Below, in pieces: positions 23,477 through 35,010 of a DNA stretch of 64,000 bases. Made by a program: the position numbers and the translations under genes. The stretch spans positions 528,199 to 592,198 of the forward strand of contig QRDG01001387.1 of assembly GCA_012064385.1 (NCBI GenBank). The letters run 5' to 3'. The first letter of the stretch is position 1. Each line of letters opens with the position of its first letter. This DNA comes from Puccinellia tenuiflora (lineage: Eukaryota > Streptophyta > Magnoliopsida > Poales > Poaceae). The notes beneath the pieces are model-generated. The model saw only the letters and a list, made by a program, of their open reading frames with translations, was not told the DNA's origin and did no database searches.

Positions 23477-26400
23477 CAGTGGCGGATGCACAGGGTGGAC
23501 AGGGTGGTCCACGGACCACCCTGGGATTTTGACTTGGCCCATATACCATATAGTTGATTTAGCAGAAAAAAAGCCCATGTATTTCTAGTTTTCTATGTAT
23601 GAGTTGCTCCAGAGTCCATCCTCCATCGCGTACTCTGCAGTCTGCATCGAGCGCACGCTCCCGGTGGCCGGCGCTCCCACCTCCCAGGCTCCCGCCGACA
23701 GACATCACCGGCTCACCGCCACTCTTCACCTCTTCCAAGTTCCCCTCCCGGCGCTCCATCAACTGCTGCCCGCCCGTCCCCCTAATGGCCTAATCCCCTT
23801 CCTCCAAGCCCCTAACCCTACAGACCGGCCGTCGGCGGCGCCACACGGCGGCACGGGCGCACGGCGCAGTTCTAGCGCGCTGCGCGCGGCGGCGTGGAGC
23901 AGGCCAGCAGCAGCAGCAGCAGGAAGAAGAAGAAGGCTTGGAAGAAGACACTGGTTCCAGCGTGCGGCTTCGTCTGCGTGGAGCAGGCCAACAGGTAAAT
24001 TCAACTCCAATTTTTACAAAATTTACTATTCGATTTGCAAATTGATTTAGTATTTATAGTAGTTTATGTCCACGAAATTGTAGCTAACTAATAAAATTCA
24101 TTGAACATTTATATTAGAATTGTTGAAGAATGAAGAGGAGCGGAGTCGGAAGCATTGCTTCTATGTTTCGGAATCATGCGGCAAAGAAGAAGGCTTGTCC
24201 GTCTCCTTCCCCAACAGCGGATGTGATGGAAGAGCAAATTGAAGAAGTTCCACCGGAAGAGCAAACTGAAGAATCAATGCAAGAGGGAGTTATTGAAGAA
24301 AATGTGAATCCAGTGCCACCGCCACCGCCGATTTATGATATCAATCGGCTTCCACAAGATCCAGGGGAAAGACTACCTCAAGTTATCCAGTCAATGATCA
24401 AGATGCGGTTCGAAGAGCATATATTCTTAAAGGTCCACTCCAAAATTATGCACACTCATTTAAAGGTAGATTAATTGGAGATAGAGTTCGTCAGTTCAGT
24501 CCTTTTTGGTTTCATAGACATCATTGGCTTGAATATATTCCAAAGAAGGAAGCTGCATTTTGTTTTGTATGCTACTTGTTTAAAGAGAAAAAAACTAGTG
24601 GCAAAGGAACCAATGCATTCACAGAAGGTGGCTGGAGCAATTGGAAAAGAGAGGATGCACTTTCAAAGAATGTTGGTGGTGTAACAAGTGTGCACTGCAG
24701 CCAAGAGAAATACAATTTATTTGTGAATCCCAGTGCAGCAATTGATGATCTTGTGAAAGTGAATAGTGAGGATTTGCATCTTTACAAGATCAGGTTGAAG
24801 TATTCACTTAGATGCTTGAATTTTCTTCTTCGTCAAGGTTTGGCATTCCGAGGACACGATGAAAGTGAAGCTTCTATCAATAGAGGTAACTTTGTTGAGC
24901 TATTGAAATTTCTTGCAGCAAATAGTGAAGAGGTGAATAAGTTTGTTTTGAAGAATGCACCGGGTAATTGCACATTGATTAGCCATGGGATACAAACAGA
25001 TATTATTCAATGTTGTGCACTAGAAACTAGAAGGAGAATTGTTGAAGAACTTGGTGATGATTACTATGCTATACTTGCCGATGAGTCTAGCGATGTGTCA
25101 CACAAAGAACAACTAGCTCTATGCTTGCGTTTTGTTGATAAGCTAGGAAGACCACGTGAGCATTTTCTTGGAGTTGTTCATGTAAGTGATACTACTTCAT
25201 TGTCACTTAAGAAAGCAATTGAAACATTACTTGTGGATCATCATTTGGCTGTTACTCAAATCCGTGGGCAAGGTTATGATGGGGCTAGCAATATGAGAGG
25301 AGAAATTAAAGGTTTGAAAACATTGATCATGAAAGAGTCACCTTCAGCTTATTATGTCCATTGTTTTGCACATCAACTCCAGCTAGTTCTTGTTGCTGTT
25401 GCGAAGGGAAACAATGATTGTGTGTGGTTTTTTGATCAAGTGTCTCTCTTGCTTGGTATTGTGGGAGTTTCTTGTAAGCGTCATGACATGCTTCGGAATG
25501 CTACACTTCAAAATATCATGAAGGCAATTGAATGTGGTGAACTAGAAACCGGGAGGGGATTAAATCAAGAAATGGGGTTACCTAGGCCAGCTGAAACTCG
25601 ATGGGGTTCTCATTTCAAAACTGTTGTCAACATGATTGCTATGTATTCCTCCATCCGTGATACACTCATATCTCTTGGAGAAGATGCTTCACAAAGAAGC
25701 GATTGGCCAAAAATACATACTTTTGTTGGAGTATTTGAGTCATTTGACTTTATTTTCCATGCACACTTGATGGTTGTTATTCTTGGATACACTAATGATT
25801 TGTCCGAGTGTTTGCAACGAAGAGACCAAGATATTCTAACAGCAATGAAGCTTGTTAAGTTGGCGAAAAATAGAATGCAAGAATTGAGGTCTGATGGGTG
25901 GGATGCATTTCTTCAAAGGGTCACATTATTTTGCAATAAACATGACATTCAAGTTCCTGCAATGGAGGATAATTATGTGCCTTTTGGAAGATCAACACGG
26001 TTTTCTCGACCTCAAACAAATGATGATCACTTTAGAAGAGAAGTTTTTCTTGGTATCGTTGATCAAATCATTCAAGAGCTTGATAATCGCTTTGATGAGA
26101 TCAATATGGAGTTGCTTTCTTGTATGGCAGCATTGAGTCCAGCCAACTCATTTGCAGCATTTGATGCACAAAGGTACGTAGACTTGCTGAGTTCTACCCC
26201 GATGATTTTTCAAGCCAAGATTTGATATGCCTTGAACTACAACTTGATAACTATATTGATGACATGAGAAAAGATGAAAATTTCAAAGGCCTTGAGAATC
26301 TTGTTGATCTCTCAGTTAAGCTTGTAGAAACAAGAAGGCATCTAGTTTATCAATTTGTGTATATGCTTCTCAAATTGGTATTGCTTCTTCCGGTGGCGAC

Positions 26401-26778
26401 CGCAAATGTTGAAAGAGCATTTTCTGCAATGAGTTTAGTCAAGAACAAGCTGAGAAATAAGATGGGTGATGGTCTTCTGGATGATTGTCTAGTCACATAC
26501 ATTGAGCGAGATACTTTCTCCAAAGTGGATGAAGATGAAATAATTGAGACTTTCATGGCCATGAAAAGGCGCAAGCCAATTAAAAAATAGTCTTCTTTTA
26601 CCTTTGAAGGTATGCATGTCTCTTTTATGCAAAAATTCGAACTTCCTTCTGAATTATCATATATTGTAAGAGTATAGTGTTTTTGTCAAATTATATGCTA
26701 CTATGGCTGCATTGCTCTATTTGTGTTAAAAAAATTGAAGGCGGACCACCCTGCATCAAAATCCTGGATCCGCCACTG
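23477..26778 (+). mobile_element. Full-length hAT transposon, 3302 bp
   Basis: The ends are CAGTGGCGGATGCA (left) and GGATCCGCCACTG (right), inverted repeats with a small interruption. An exact 8-bp target duplication, ATGTTACT, lies at 23469-23476 and 26779-26786. Subterminal copies of GGACCACCCTG occur near both ends (in the left end as GGTGGTCC/GGACCACCCTGG). The interior encodes one broken hAT transposase. The perfect TSD argues for a relatively recent insertion even though the gene is dead. Confidence 0.93.
24130..26590 (+). pseudogene. hAT transposase (TTF-type/DUF4371 group) with two frameshifts
   Basis: Predicted to cut and paste elements with CAGTGG-type ends. Order of parts: low-complexity N-terminus (24130-24375, MKRSGVGSIASMF); TTF-type zinc finger region about 24399-24680 (WLEYIPKKEAAFCFVC); hAT/DUF4371 core 24700-26170 with ILADESSD (catalytic Asp codon at 25080), GYDGASNM (Asp at 25278) and the RWGSH block; C-terminal hAT dimerisation region 26230-26590 with ATANVERAFSAMSLVKN (Glu at 26411). 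Two breaks are visible. Near 24375-24381 the frame changes between ERLPQ and SYPVNDQDAVRRAY. Near 26171 one base appears missing in the GCACAAAGG run, moving the dimerisation domain to another frame. Catalytic residues are otherwise present. The full frame would be about 820 residues, within the usual hAT range. Confidence 0.88.
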
Positions 26779-26786
26779 ATGTTACT

Positions 26787-27465
26787 GGTCTGAGTTTGGC
26801 CCTTGTTATATGATTTTCGCTAGGGTTCTGCTAATTAAGTGGGCACTTTGTTAGTTAAAGAATAAGGTAAAGTTTATGTCCTCGTTAAAAATTGCGTTTT
26901 TATGGATTAGTCACAGTCGATCGATATCTCGGCTCAAGCTGGAAAAGATAGATGGGCAATCGAACGTCAGAACGTGAAGCTGAACCGGAGGCACGTGAAA
27001 GAGCGGCAAAAGCATGTGCCCATTGGGGGCAGTTGGACCGGCCGGGTTGCCGGCGCGACATGGACATGAACTAGCGTAAGCTCCACATGTCATACATCTC
27101 TCTAAAGTCTGAAGACCAAAGAATCTGGGAGGCATTTTCCTCCTCTAGCCGAATCCCCCGTGGTTCGCTGCACATTAGTTTTCTGATGGCACCGTTTTAT
27201 GTCTACTCAGTAGTCAGTATTGTACATATATGCATGTACTATACCAATGTAGTGCCACAAAGCAGAGTTGAGGTACTAAAAATTAGTAGAAGTCAATTAG
27301 GTGTTCAGACTTCAGACAACATGTGTTCATCTACTGTGATTCTTTTCTATAGGATTTTCTCAGGTGTGAAATCACGAACGAGTACGTCGGCCAGCTTTCT
27401 TGTTTTGCGCATTGGAACATGCAAGCATGCATTTACTCTATCGATCTATGACTTATTTTAGTATT
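26787..27465. other. Unclassified sequence right of the hAT element
   Basis: It continues the host sequence of 22792-23476 for the first 100-150 bp, then becomes ordinary intergenic DNA. No supported gene. Confidence 0.4.
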
Positions 27466-27835
27466 GGAGATTTCGTGCTCCCGGGCTCCAGTAATCCTGA
27501 TATTTACAAAAATCAAAACAAGTATTTTTGAGGTTTTAAAAAAATTGGAAAAAACATCCTGAATGTAGCCAATAGTGTATCCCACAAGCGTCCGAAAAGA
27601 TCAGCTTCAAATATCTTCACGTGCAAGCATGCATTTACTCTATCTTCAACTTTTATCAGAATTTTCATATTTATTTGTAGTTCAGGATACAAAGTATTTT
27701 AAGTTGATTTTTGCACGTTTGTGATATACACCATTGGCTACATCAGGGACTTTTTTCAATATCTTTTGAAATTCATATTTTTGAAAATTAAAAAATATCA
27801 GGATTAGTGGAGCTCGGAAGCCAAATACTCTTTTC
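27466..27835. mobile_element. Fold-back MITE with ~130-bp inverted arms
   Basis: The left arm (from ATTGGAGATTTCGTGCTCCC through TAATCCTGATATTTAC to TGTAGCCAATAGTGTATCCC) is mirrored by the right arm (GTGATATACACCATTGGCTACATC through AATATCAGGATTA to GGAGCTCGGAAGCCAAATACT). The central loop contains a 23-bp copy of a sequence that also lies just outside the left arm (see findings). No clear target duplication. Confidence 0.75.
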
Positions 27836-28139
27836 GTTACTTTAGCAACTTATACATGTGCACTCACAACCTGAGAATCTTTCTTAACCGGCTATTTTCT
27901 CTTTCTTCATAACCTTCTTTTATTTTAATTTTCTCTTCTCCTTTCTTTATTTCCTTTGGATAGCTTGGCACATGAATTGCTTAGTTATATTAGTCATGTT
28001 TTGTTCCTTTTGAGCTGTTTTTGTTTTGGTTCGTTGTCTTGAAAGTTTGACGCTTTCTCAATGTTTCTTTTTTGCGTGTCGATGTCATGAAAAGAAGAGT
28101 AGAGAACAGAGAACTACAGCGAGTCCGACATCATAACGA
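27836..28139. other. AT-rich spacer
   Basis: Pyrimidine-rich intergenic DNA; no coding or repeat feature supported. Confidence 0.5.
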
Positions 28140-28660
28140 TGTGTTTATACATTCATGATGAGTAGTTGGGCAGCCACTAGACCTGAAAACAACACAATGC
28201 CCAGGCAAACACCAGCCCTATCTCCAGACCAGACCCTGCCCGATAGCACCGCAGAGCTTCCAAAGCTCAATATCTTCGGCGATCCTCTCGCAGATGGTGT
28301 GAAGTGTTCCCGCATGACGCTGAAAAACCTCGGAGTTGTACTCCTGCCATAGCGTCCGGACAGTGAGGAGGAAAACAAAATCAAAGCCTTTTCCATGTTG
28401 CGGTCTGAGGGGAACTTACTGTCACGCGTCAGGCTCACTCAATCAGCGAAGCATCTGCATCCGGCGTGAGGTGATGCAGGTTGCACCGGCGAAAGGTGAT
28501 GTGCCACCCCACTCTATTAAGCACGCAGCCAACAACAATGTTTTCCGCCGTCTGTGCCTCCTGATCGCATAGGGGGAATATAGTGTGGGAATTCAGACCG
28601 CAGCAACATCCTTCTTCTATTTTTCTAAGAGAATACCTATATTTTGTGTAACCAAACCCA
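28140..28660 (-). pseudogene. Fragment of a LINE (L1-type) reverse transcriptase, C-terminal zf-RVT region
   Basis: On the minus strand the frame ending near 28435 contains FPLCDQEAQTAENIVVGCVLNRVGWH, matching the zinc-binding domain that closes plant LINE reverse transcriptases (typical pattern CxxCxxxxET..HL..xCxFxxxxW; the first Cys reads Leu or Phe context here). It continues, after a frame change near 28430, into a frame with SDRNMEKALILFSSS and LYGRSTTPRFF-like text, where intact copies read a WxLWKERNxRxF motif. The upstream RT palm domain is missing at 28700-29300, so only the 3' part survives. Non-LTR elements are commonly 5'-truncated. Confidence 0.55.
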
Positions 28661-30899
28661 ATGTGGGTGAGTAGAGAAATGGTTTGAGCAATCAACCTTT
28701 TTTCTCATTATGCAGCATACCCAAAACAGGATAACCAAACTATGTACATCCAGTTTTATGGTTGACGCGTGGGGTCAACCAGTCAGTCACAAAATAGTAC
28801 TCTTCTTCCTCGATCACACTGTTGGTGAAGGCGGGGAGCTTATTGTAGCGGCGGAGCGACGAGGGAGTGTAGCGGGGGCCGACTTGGGGATGACACACAT
28901 GGCAAGTTCCGCTGGTCATCGATGCCGCCAACGAGTTTGCCGAGGTCGCACAACTACGGTGCTCTTCACAGTGTCTAGCGACTGCTATGATGGCTTCCCT
29001 CCTTCAAATCGGGTGCGGGACAATAGGGACTGTCGGTAGGACCGGGCCGGCGGCAAGGCACCCTGCAGAAAATGGAGGTGCGAATGCAAGAGGAACGAGA
29101 GGTGACGATGGGCTCGCAGTGGTGGAGAAGGCAACATGTGGTTGGTGGGGGTCCCTCAGAGGAGAGGGCGGCGTGTGGGAGGTTCGTCGGATTCCGTTCG
29201 TCAGAGTTGGCGGGGAAGACCGGCAGGTTGGATGGAAATTTTCAGCGCGGGGGATTGGCCTCTCATGCACGTACATTTGAAAGATAAGGATTGGGAGTTG
29301 GAGTATGGATATCTACCAAACTAATACGGGTATGAGACCACTTTTAGTTATGGCGTTGGAGCTAGTTTTTTGGCTAAAATACCCATGTTTTCAGTTTTGG
29401 GTATCCCAAGCCATATATGGGTATTCTCTTGGAGTTGAAGATGGACTGAGATTTATGATTGCTAGGCCATTTTAAAATTCATAAATAGCAACATAAACCA
29501 TGTTTATTTTCTCCCGAACGTCAATGCATGCATCAAGAAAGCCATGGTGTATAGTTGTGCCACAACCAGTAGTAAGTTGTGGACGATGCACAAAGTATTA
29601 AGCCACCAAACCGTCCGAAGTGTCAAGTCCCAACTAAGTTGTCTCTGTCCCTGATGAAACGTGCCAGGATGAGCCATCAAGAGAGGGTTGGGATAGGGTG
29701 GGCCAGCCTAGAGGATTGGGAGTTTGACTAGGAAACTCTAGCAATCAAGATGGCCAAGGTGAGGAAGAAGCAAGATGAGGAGGTGGACAACTCGTCACGC
29801 TCCAACTAGACTGAGCTTACGGTGAGGGGACCTAAGGTGGTGAACAGCAAAAGGTTCGCATCTCAGATCACGCCCATCTCTGGAACTCGCCGAAGCGGGT
29901 GAGGAAAGGGCATAGAAGCAGAGCCCATAATGCTCAAAGAACCCTGCTATAAGGACGATGCTGCCCCGCTTCTGGAAGAGGCCGTGACCAAGCTTAAACT
30001 TCTCTTCAGTGCCACCCACTCCTCGCCTAGTCGCCTCGCCAGGATATGGACTCTTAATTGCAGGTGCGCCTGCCATAGGCTTTTATGCTTGTGTAAAACT
30101 TTATCTATCGTGTTCATGCGCTTTGGTTTACATCTGATCCTTAAACGTTGTGGTTGGGTAATGTATAACTCCGGACCGTTGTGGCTTTATTTAGTTATAT
30201 AAAGTCGGACATGTTGTGCCTTCGGTTTAAAAGTGTCAAAGTCCCAACCTAGCAAGTTTTTTCGAGGTTGGTGAGTAACAATATTAAGACTCTACATTGC
30301 GATAAATACACTCGCGGCGGCATAATGACATCTGGCTAGTCACGTTTATAACTAGACTTCTTGCTTGGTTATTTTAATGGTATAGTGGTACTAAATTGCG
30401 CTATAAAATCAGTCATGAACGCGTGGTCGGTAATCATGTTGCTAACTAAGGAACACTATGACGTACGCTCCATCACACGATCTCTCTCGAAAAAAAAAAC
30501 TGCTGAACGTGCACACGCAAATTTAAGGTCTAATGCATAGAAACTTAGTTGTGACAAACGTGCACACGCATCACCGGCACCGCTACATAATCGCTACATA
30601 GTTTATTTCCTTTCTGATTTAGAATTCCTTTGTTTTTCTTGTCTTTAATTGGTTTGTCAAAATTTCAAATAAAGAAATGAGAGCTAAAAAAAACATGGCC
30701 TGAAACTCGATGGTTGGATGTAGTTAGGGGTGCAAAGCAGGATCCCACAAAGTCCCGCAAAAGTCATATGACAGTACAAATTGTACTGGCTAGGTACAGC
30801 TCCAGTTAACACTAAACCCTCTAAATTTACAAAGGATGCGGGGCGCAGCTTTACATCCCTAGACGTAGTACATCCACTGTATATTCTCTTAAGTACTAA
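28661..30899. other. Unclassified intergenic sequence with a possible LINE 3' tail at 30060-30220
   Basis: Short GC-rich frames at 28700-29290 show no recognisable domain. At about 30090-30215 the text TTTATGCTTGTGTAAAACTT...GTGGCTTTATTTAGTTATATAAAG resembles the 3' ends of grass LINEs, where a TTTAT...ATAAAG palindrome precedes the tail. This is a weak match only. The remainder, including 29330-29480 with repeated TACCCAT/ATGGGTA words, is unassigned. Confidence 0.3.
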
Positions 30900-33126
30900 G
30901 TGCATCTCCAACAGACGCGCTTCGGCGCGGCGCGCTATATTTTCTTTGCAGTGTCAAAAAGGCGTTTTTGCGCGCGGGGCGTCGGTTTTGCTTTTCCAGC
31001 AGCGCTATAGTTTAGCGCGCCGAAACGCAGCGCTCCAGCAGACGCCCAAAAACCGCAGCGCGCGCGGCAAGCACAAACAAGATTTGTACTTCAACATACA
31101 ACCAAGAAGATCAAACAAACGCACAATAAATCAACAATAAATAGTTCAATTATTACAACACAAATAAATAGTTCATCACACAATAAATAGTTCATACAAC
31201 AATAGAATGCATAGTTCACCAACTCATTGTTGCCCATTCCATGCCCACCACTCCTCGATTAGATCTTTTTGAAGTTCATTATGTGTTTCATTGCGTCGAA
31301 TGGCATGATAAGATGCAACAAACCGGGCCACCCTCTCCGCCCTCCTCCGCACTCGCACGGGATGACCCATCAACTCATAGTGGCTGTAGTCTAAATCTTG
31401 CCCCCGCTCATTCTCGATGATCATGTTATGCATGATCACACAAGCAGTCATGATGTACCAAAGCATGTCTTGATCCCAAAATCTAGCCGACCCTCTGACA
31501 ATAGCAAATTGGGCTTGCAAAATCCCAAATGCTCTCTCCACATCTTTCCTAGCCGCCGCTTGAGCATTGTGGAAATCAAGCTCTTTTCTACCTTGCGGAT
31601 TCTTAACCGGCTTGACAAATGTTTGCCACTTTGGGTAGATGCCATCCGCAAGATAATAGCCATAGTTGTATGTATGGTCATTTGCTACAAACTCCACCGG
31701 ATGAGTCTTACCTTTTGCAATCTTATTCATGAGTGGTGACCGTTGAACAACGTTGATGTCATTGAGAGATCCGGGCATACCAAAAAAAGCATGCCAAATC
31801 CAAGTCTCATGATCGGCCACCGCTTCAAGAATTATAGTTGAATCTTTTTTGTGGCCTTGGAATTGTCCATGCCAAGCCGCGGGACAGTTTTTCCAACTCC
31901 AGTGCATACAATCAATAGAGCCAAGCATACCTGGGAACCCCCGAGCGGCGTTGTGCTCCAGAAGCCTAGCCGTGTCTGCAGCATTGGGAGCTCTCAAATA
32001 TTCTGTACCAAAAACTTGCACAACTCCAACTGCAAACCGCTTGACACACATGATGGCTTGACTCTCACCCATGGCCAAGTGGTCATCAACTAAATCCGCC
32101 GGAATACCATATGCCAACATACGTAAAGAGGCGGTCACCTTTTGAAAGGTGCTATGCCCGAGCTCTCTGGCGGCATTCCTCCTCTGCTGAAAAAACCGGT
32201 CATGCCTCGCCAATTTCTCCGCAATGTGCCTGAACAACTCGATGCTCATTCTAAAGCGGCGCCGGAAATATGACTCGGGGTATATGGGATGATCCACAAA
32301 ATAGTGTCTCATCAATCTATTATCAGCCTCGATCCTCTCCCTCCTTAATTTCTGACGACCGAAAACTGAACCACCATGCTTCGGTTTTTTGTTAGCATGG
32401 ATAGCTAGGAGCATTGCAATGTCCTCCTCCTCTTGAATATCGAATTCTTCGTCGGAAGAATCGTATGATTTACTCATCTACAAAATTTAATTCAATCTAC
32501 TATAAAACTACAAACTAGCAATGCACAAAATTCGTTTAGCAAATTTACACCGAATTCATACCTTGCAAGTGTTTTCTCAAACACCTTGCGAGCGCGGAGG
32601 TGCAGCCGGCCGCCGTGCGCTGTTCGGTGGAGCTTCTGCGCGCTCGGTCGGCGAAGGGGTGGCGACGAGTTGGTGGCGGAGGGGTGACGACGAGGCGGTG
32701 AAGACGTGCTGCCGAGGGACGGCGGAAGCCTCGGCAGCGTCAGTGACGGCGGCGCCCAAATCAACGCCGCAGCAAAGTCCGCGAGTCCATAGAAGCGGCG
32801 GCGCACTAAGGAGCAGTGGGAGCGCTGGCGGCAGCGCTGGGTCACCGGAGAAAATGGGGGGAAGAGGTGCGGGTGGCGGAGCGAGCGGCGGGAGCTTTCA
32901 GATCTGGCGGTTGGAGAGATTCGCGCGCTGCCAGCTTTTCCCCGCGCGCTGGATGGCACGCTGGAGGTTTGGCGCAGAAGGTACCGCTTCCTCCAGCGTG
33001 CTGGACGAATATCCCGCGCGGCGATTTTATCGCACGTCCGTTGGAGCACGCAAAACGGCCCCGCGCGCGGCAAACGACCGGTATATTGCGCGCGCGGCGT
33101 TTTTGCAGCCGCTGTTGGAGATGCTC
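30900..33126 (-). mobile_element. PIF/Harbinger transposon, potentially active, 2227 bp
   Basis: The termini GTGCATCTCCAACAG (30900) and CTGTTGGAGATGCTC (ending 33126) are inverted repeats with one mismatch, flanked by TAA on both sides (30897-30899, 33127-33129). The subterminal regions are rich in GCGCGC words on both sides (30920-31075 and 32930-33110). The only supported gene is the transposase at 31224-32477. The Myb-like second protein of autonomous Harbinger elements was not found, so mobility would need it from elsewhere. Confidence 0.9.
31224..32477 (-). CDS. PIF/Harbinger DDE transposase, apparently intact
   Basis: Uninterrupted 417-residue frame from ATG at 32477. The N-terminus is acidic (SSDEEFDIQEEED), followed by the DNA-binding half with FRRRFRMSIELFRHI (about 71-85). 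The DDE_Tnp_4-type catalytic core has Asp189 (GSIDCMHW), Asp278 (YLADGIYPKW) and Glu314 (RKDVERAFGILQAQF). The conserved GSLNDINV block (about 236-243) and the C-terminal CVIMHNMIIENERG (about 346-359) are also present. Harbinger transposases need a Myb-like partner for nuclear import and TIR binding; none is encoded here. The length is normal for the family. It starts 649 bp from the right terminus. All residues expected for catalysis are present, in contrast to the two dead copies at 1-1180 and 2301-2644. Confidence 0.93.
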   Translation of the reverse strand: MSKSYDSSDEEFDIQEEEDIAMLLAIHANKKPKHGGSVFGRQKLRRERIEADNRLMRHYFVDHPIYPESYFRRRFRMSIELFRHIAEKLARHDRFFQQRRNAARELGHSTFQKVTASLRMLAYGIPADLVDDHLAMGESQAIMCVKRFAVGVVQVFGTEYLRAPNAADTARLLEHNAARGFPGMLGSIDCMHWSWKNCPAAWHGQFQGHKKDSTIILEAVADHETWIWHAFFGMPGSLNDINVVQRSPLMNKIAKGKTHPVEFVANDHTYNYGYYLADGIYPKWQTFVKPVKNPQGRKELDFHNAQAAARKDVERAFGILQAQFAIVRGSARFWDQDMLWYIMTACVIMHNMIIENERGQDLDYSHYELMGHPVRVRRRAERVARFVASYHAIRRNETHNELQKDLIEEWWAWNGQQ

Positions 33127-33129
33127 TAA

Positions 33130-34040
33130 GAGCGACGGCCAATTTCGTTAAGAAAACGTGAACCCCGTGCTAGATTGGAAAACTTGATGTTCTTCATGTC
33201 TTGAGATGGAGCTGTTGAAGTACTTCTTCTGTGTGACAAGTCGGCACTTGTCGTGTTAATTCTTTGGTCATGTCAAACGCTCGCTAGTTTATTCAGCTCA
33301 GGGGGATGACTAGCTTACGGTCACCCGGTCTACCGGTCGAAATTCTGACAGGAACTGTAGCATAGTCGGAAGGGTTGAGATGGGGAAGAAGAAGAACCGG
33401 AGATCAGAAAGAAGAAGAACCGGAGATGGGGAAGAAGAAGAGGAGAGGGGACGCCGCCGTCATGCTCCAGATGCAAAGCCGAAGCCCCGATCAACTCCAC
33501 CCCCACAGCGCCCACCGGCCGGAACCTCCTGCCACCACCGCCCGCTGTCGCATGTCGAAACGCGGGCACCGGAAAGCTCGATACGCTCTCTTGTCGGATG
33601 TTCGGTAGTGGGGCACTAGGGACCTCCTGCATCACCTTCGCGGGTCTTGATGATGATGGAGATGACGAATCTTTTGGGGAGAAAGCAAGAGGGGCGACAC
33701 ACAGAGTTTTTACCCAGGTTCAGGCCATCCGGAGATGAAACCCTATGTCCTGCATGTCTGATCTGGTATTGATTGTATGGTGGTGGCCGAGTACAAATGG
33801 TGGAATCTAACTCTCTCCCTCGGTTGGCTCTCCTTCCCGGGGACTACCTCTCTAGACTCTTTCTTTCCTTTTTCTCTCTTGCTATCTATTGTCTCAAGTT
33901 CCTCGTCGCCAACTATCGTCTCTTCTCCTCCCTATCGAGCGCGGACCTCCCTTTATAACTGGAGGGGGCCCTACACTCGCCCAGGCTGCATGCGTGCCAC
34001 GCCGTCTGGTGGCGTGTAACCGCGGTAGACAAGTGGCGGG
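33130..34040. other. Unclassified sequence, partly LTR-like, with a GAA-rich repeat
   Basis: At 33379-33450 there are tandem GAAGAAGAACCGGAGAT(G)-type units. From about 33650 the text TTTTTACCCAGGTTCAGGCC...ATGAAACCCTATGTCCTGC resembles a segment common in Triticeae LTRs, but no TG...CA borders could be set. It ends where the LTR at 34041 begins. Confidence 0.35.
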
Positions 34041-35010
34041 TGATACGTGTTAAACGTATCTATAATTTTTGATCGTTACATGCTAGTTACATGCTAGTTA
34101 CATGCCATTGTTATATGTTTTTATTATCTTATTACATCATTTTTAGGCTTTTTGTCGGACTATTAAAAAGATGTCCAATGTCAGTTCCCTGTTTTTGTTG
34201 TTTTCTATTTCAGAAAAGTTATTTCTGGAAATATTCTCGGAATTCGACGATAATTTACGAGGATTTTTTATGCGACAAAAGGAAGCCAGAGACCAAAGGG
34301 CGACCTAGGGGGCCACCCAGGGGCCAGGGGCGGCAGTTGGCTGCGGCCCCACCTACACCCGCGGGTGGGACCCGCCCCTGCCCTCTGGGCACCGCCTCGG
34401 CCCCCCTCGACGCCTATAAAATCCCTAAAACCCTAAAACGCTTGGGGGCGACGATTATTTTCCAGAAACACGATCCGAAGCCGCCGCCACCTCGAAACCT
34501 AATTCGGGGAGATTCTGAAGCTGCTCCCGGCACGCTGCCGGAGGGGAGATTGATCTCGGAGGGCTTTACATCGCCATGCCTTCCGCCGGGATGAAGCGTG
34601 AGTAGTTCAACCTTGGACTACAGGTCCATGGCAGTACCTAGATGGTTGTCTCTTTCCCTTGTGCTTCATGTTTATGATCTTGTGAGCTTCCCTACATGAT
34701 CAAGATCGACTATTTGTAATGCTATATGATGTGTTTGTTGGGATCCGATGGATTATGAAGTTATTATCAGATTGTGCATGATTCTTATATGTTAATTTAT
34801 GTTCTTGCATGCTCTCTGATGTGTGTAGTTGCTTTGGCCAAGTGATTGCTTATGTCTACAAGAGAGAGTAATTATGCTAGATAGTTGGTTCATGCCCCCT
34901 CTTGTGCCTGGGCACGAGTGACAGAAACGTCTAAGGATGAGGGTGTGCTGTCGCAACTAAGGGTAAACAACGGCGTTTATGTCTACGTGATTATAGATAT
35001 TGCTTACATC
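34041..35010 (+). repeat. Truncated gypsy LTR (first ~970 bp), family A
   Basis: It starts TGATACGTGTTAAACGTATC and matches, in inverse orientation, the first two thirds of the LTR at 48354-49916. Shared landmarks: CTCGAAACCTAATTCGG, GCCGGAGGGGA, GACTAC.GGTCCATGGCAGTA and ATGATCAAGAT.GACTATT. Homology stops at about 35010, where it is joined to a different gypsy internal domain. A TATA-like CCTATAAAAT lies at 34413-34422. No target duplication is visible on the left (GCGGG). Confidence 0.75.

Noticed and set aside
23133..23588. 151-aa plus-strand frame across the hAT left border
   Set aside because: It crosses the transposon junction at 23477 and has no domain.
32492..33142. 216-aa minus-strand frame beside the Harbinger transposase, considered as the Myb-like partner gene
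   Set aside because: It runs over the GC-rich subterminal region and past the right TIR, and shows no Myb/SANT tryptophan pattern. It is a composition artefact.
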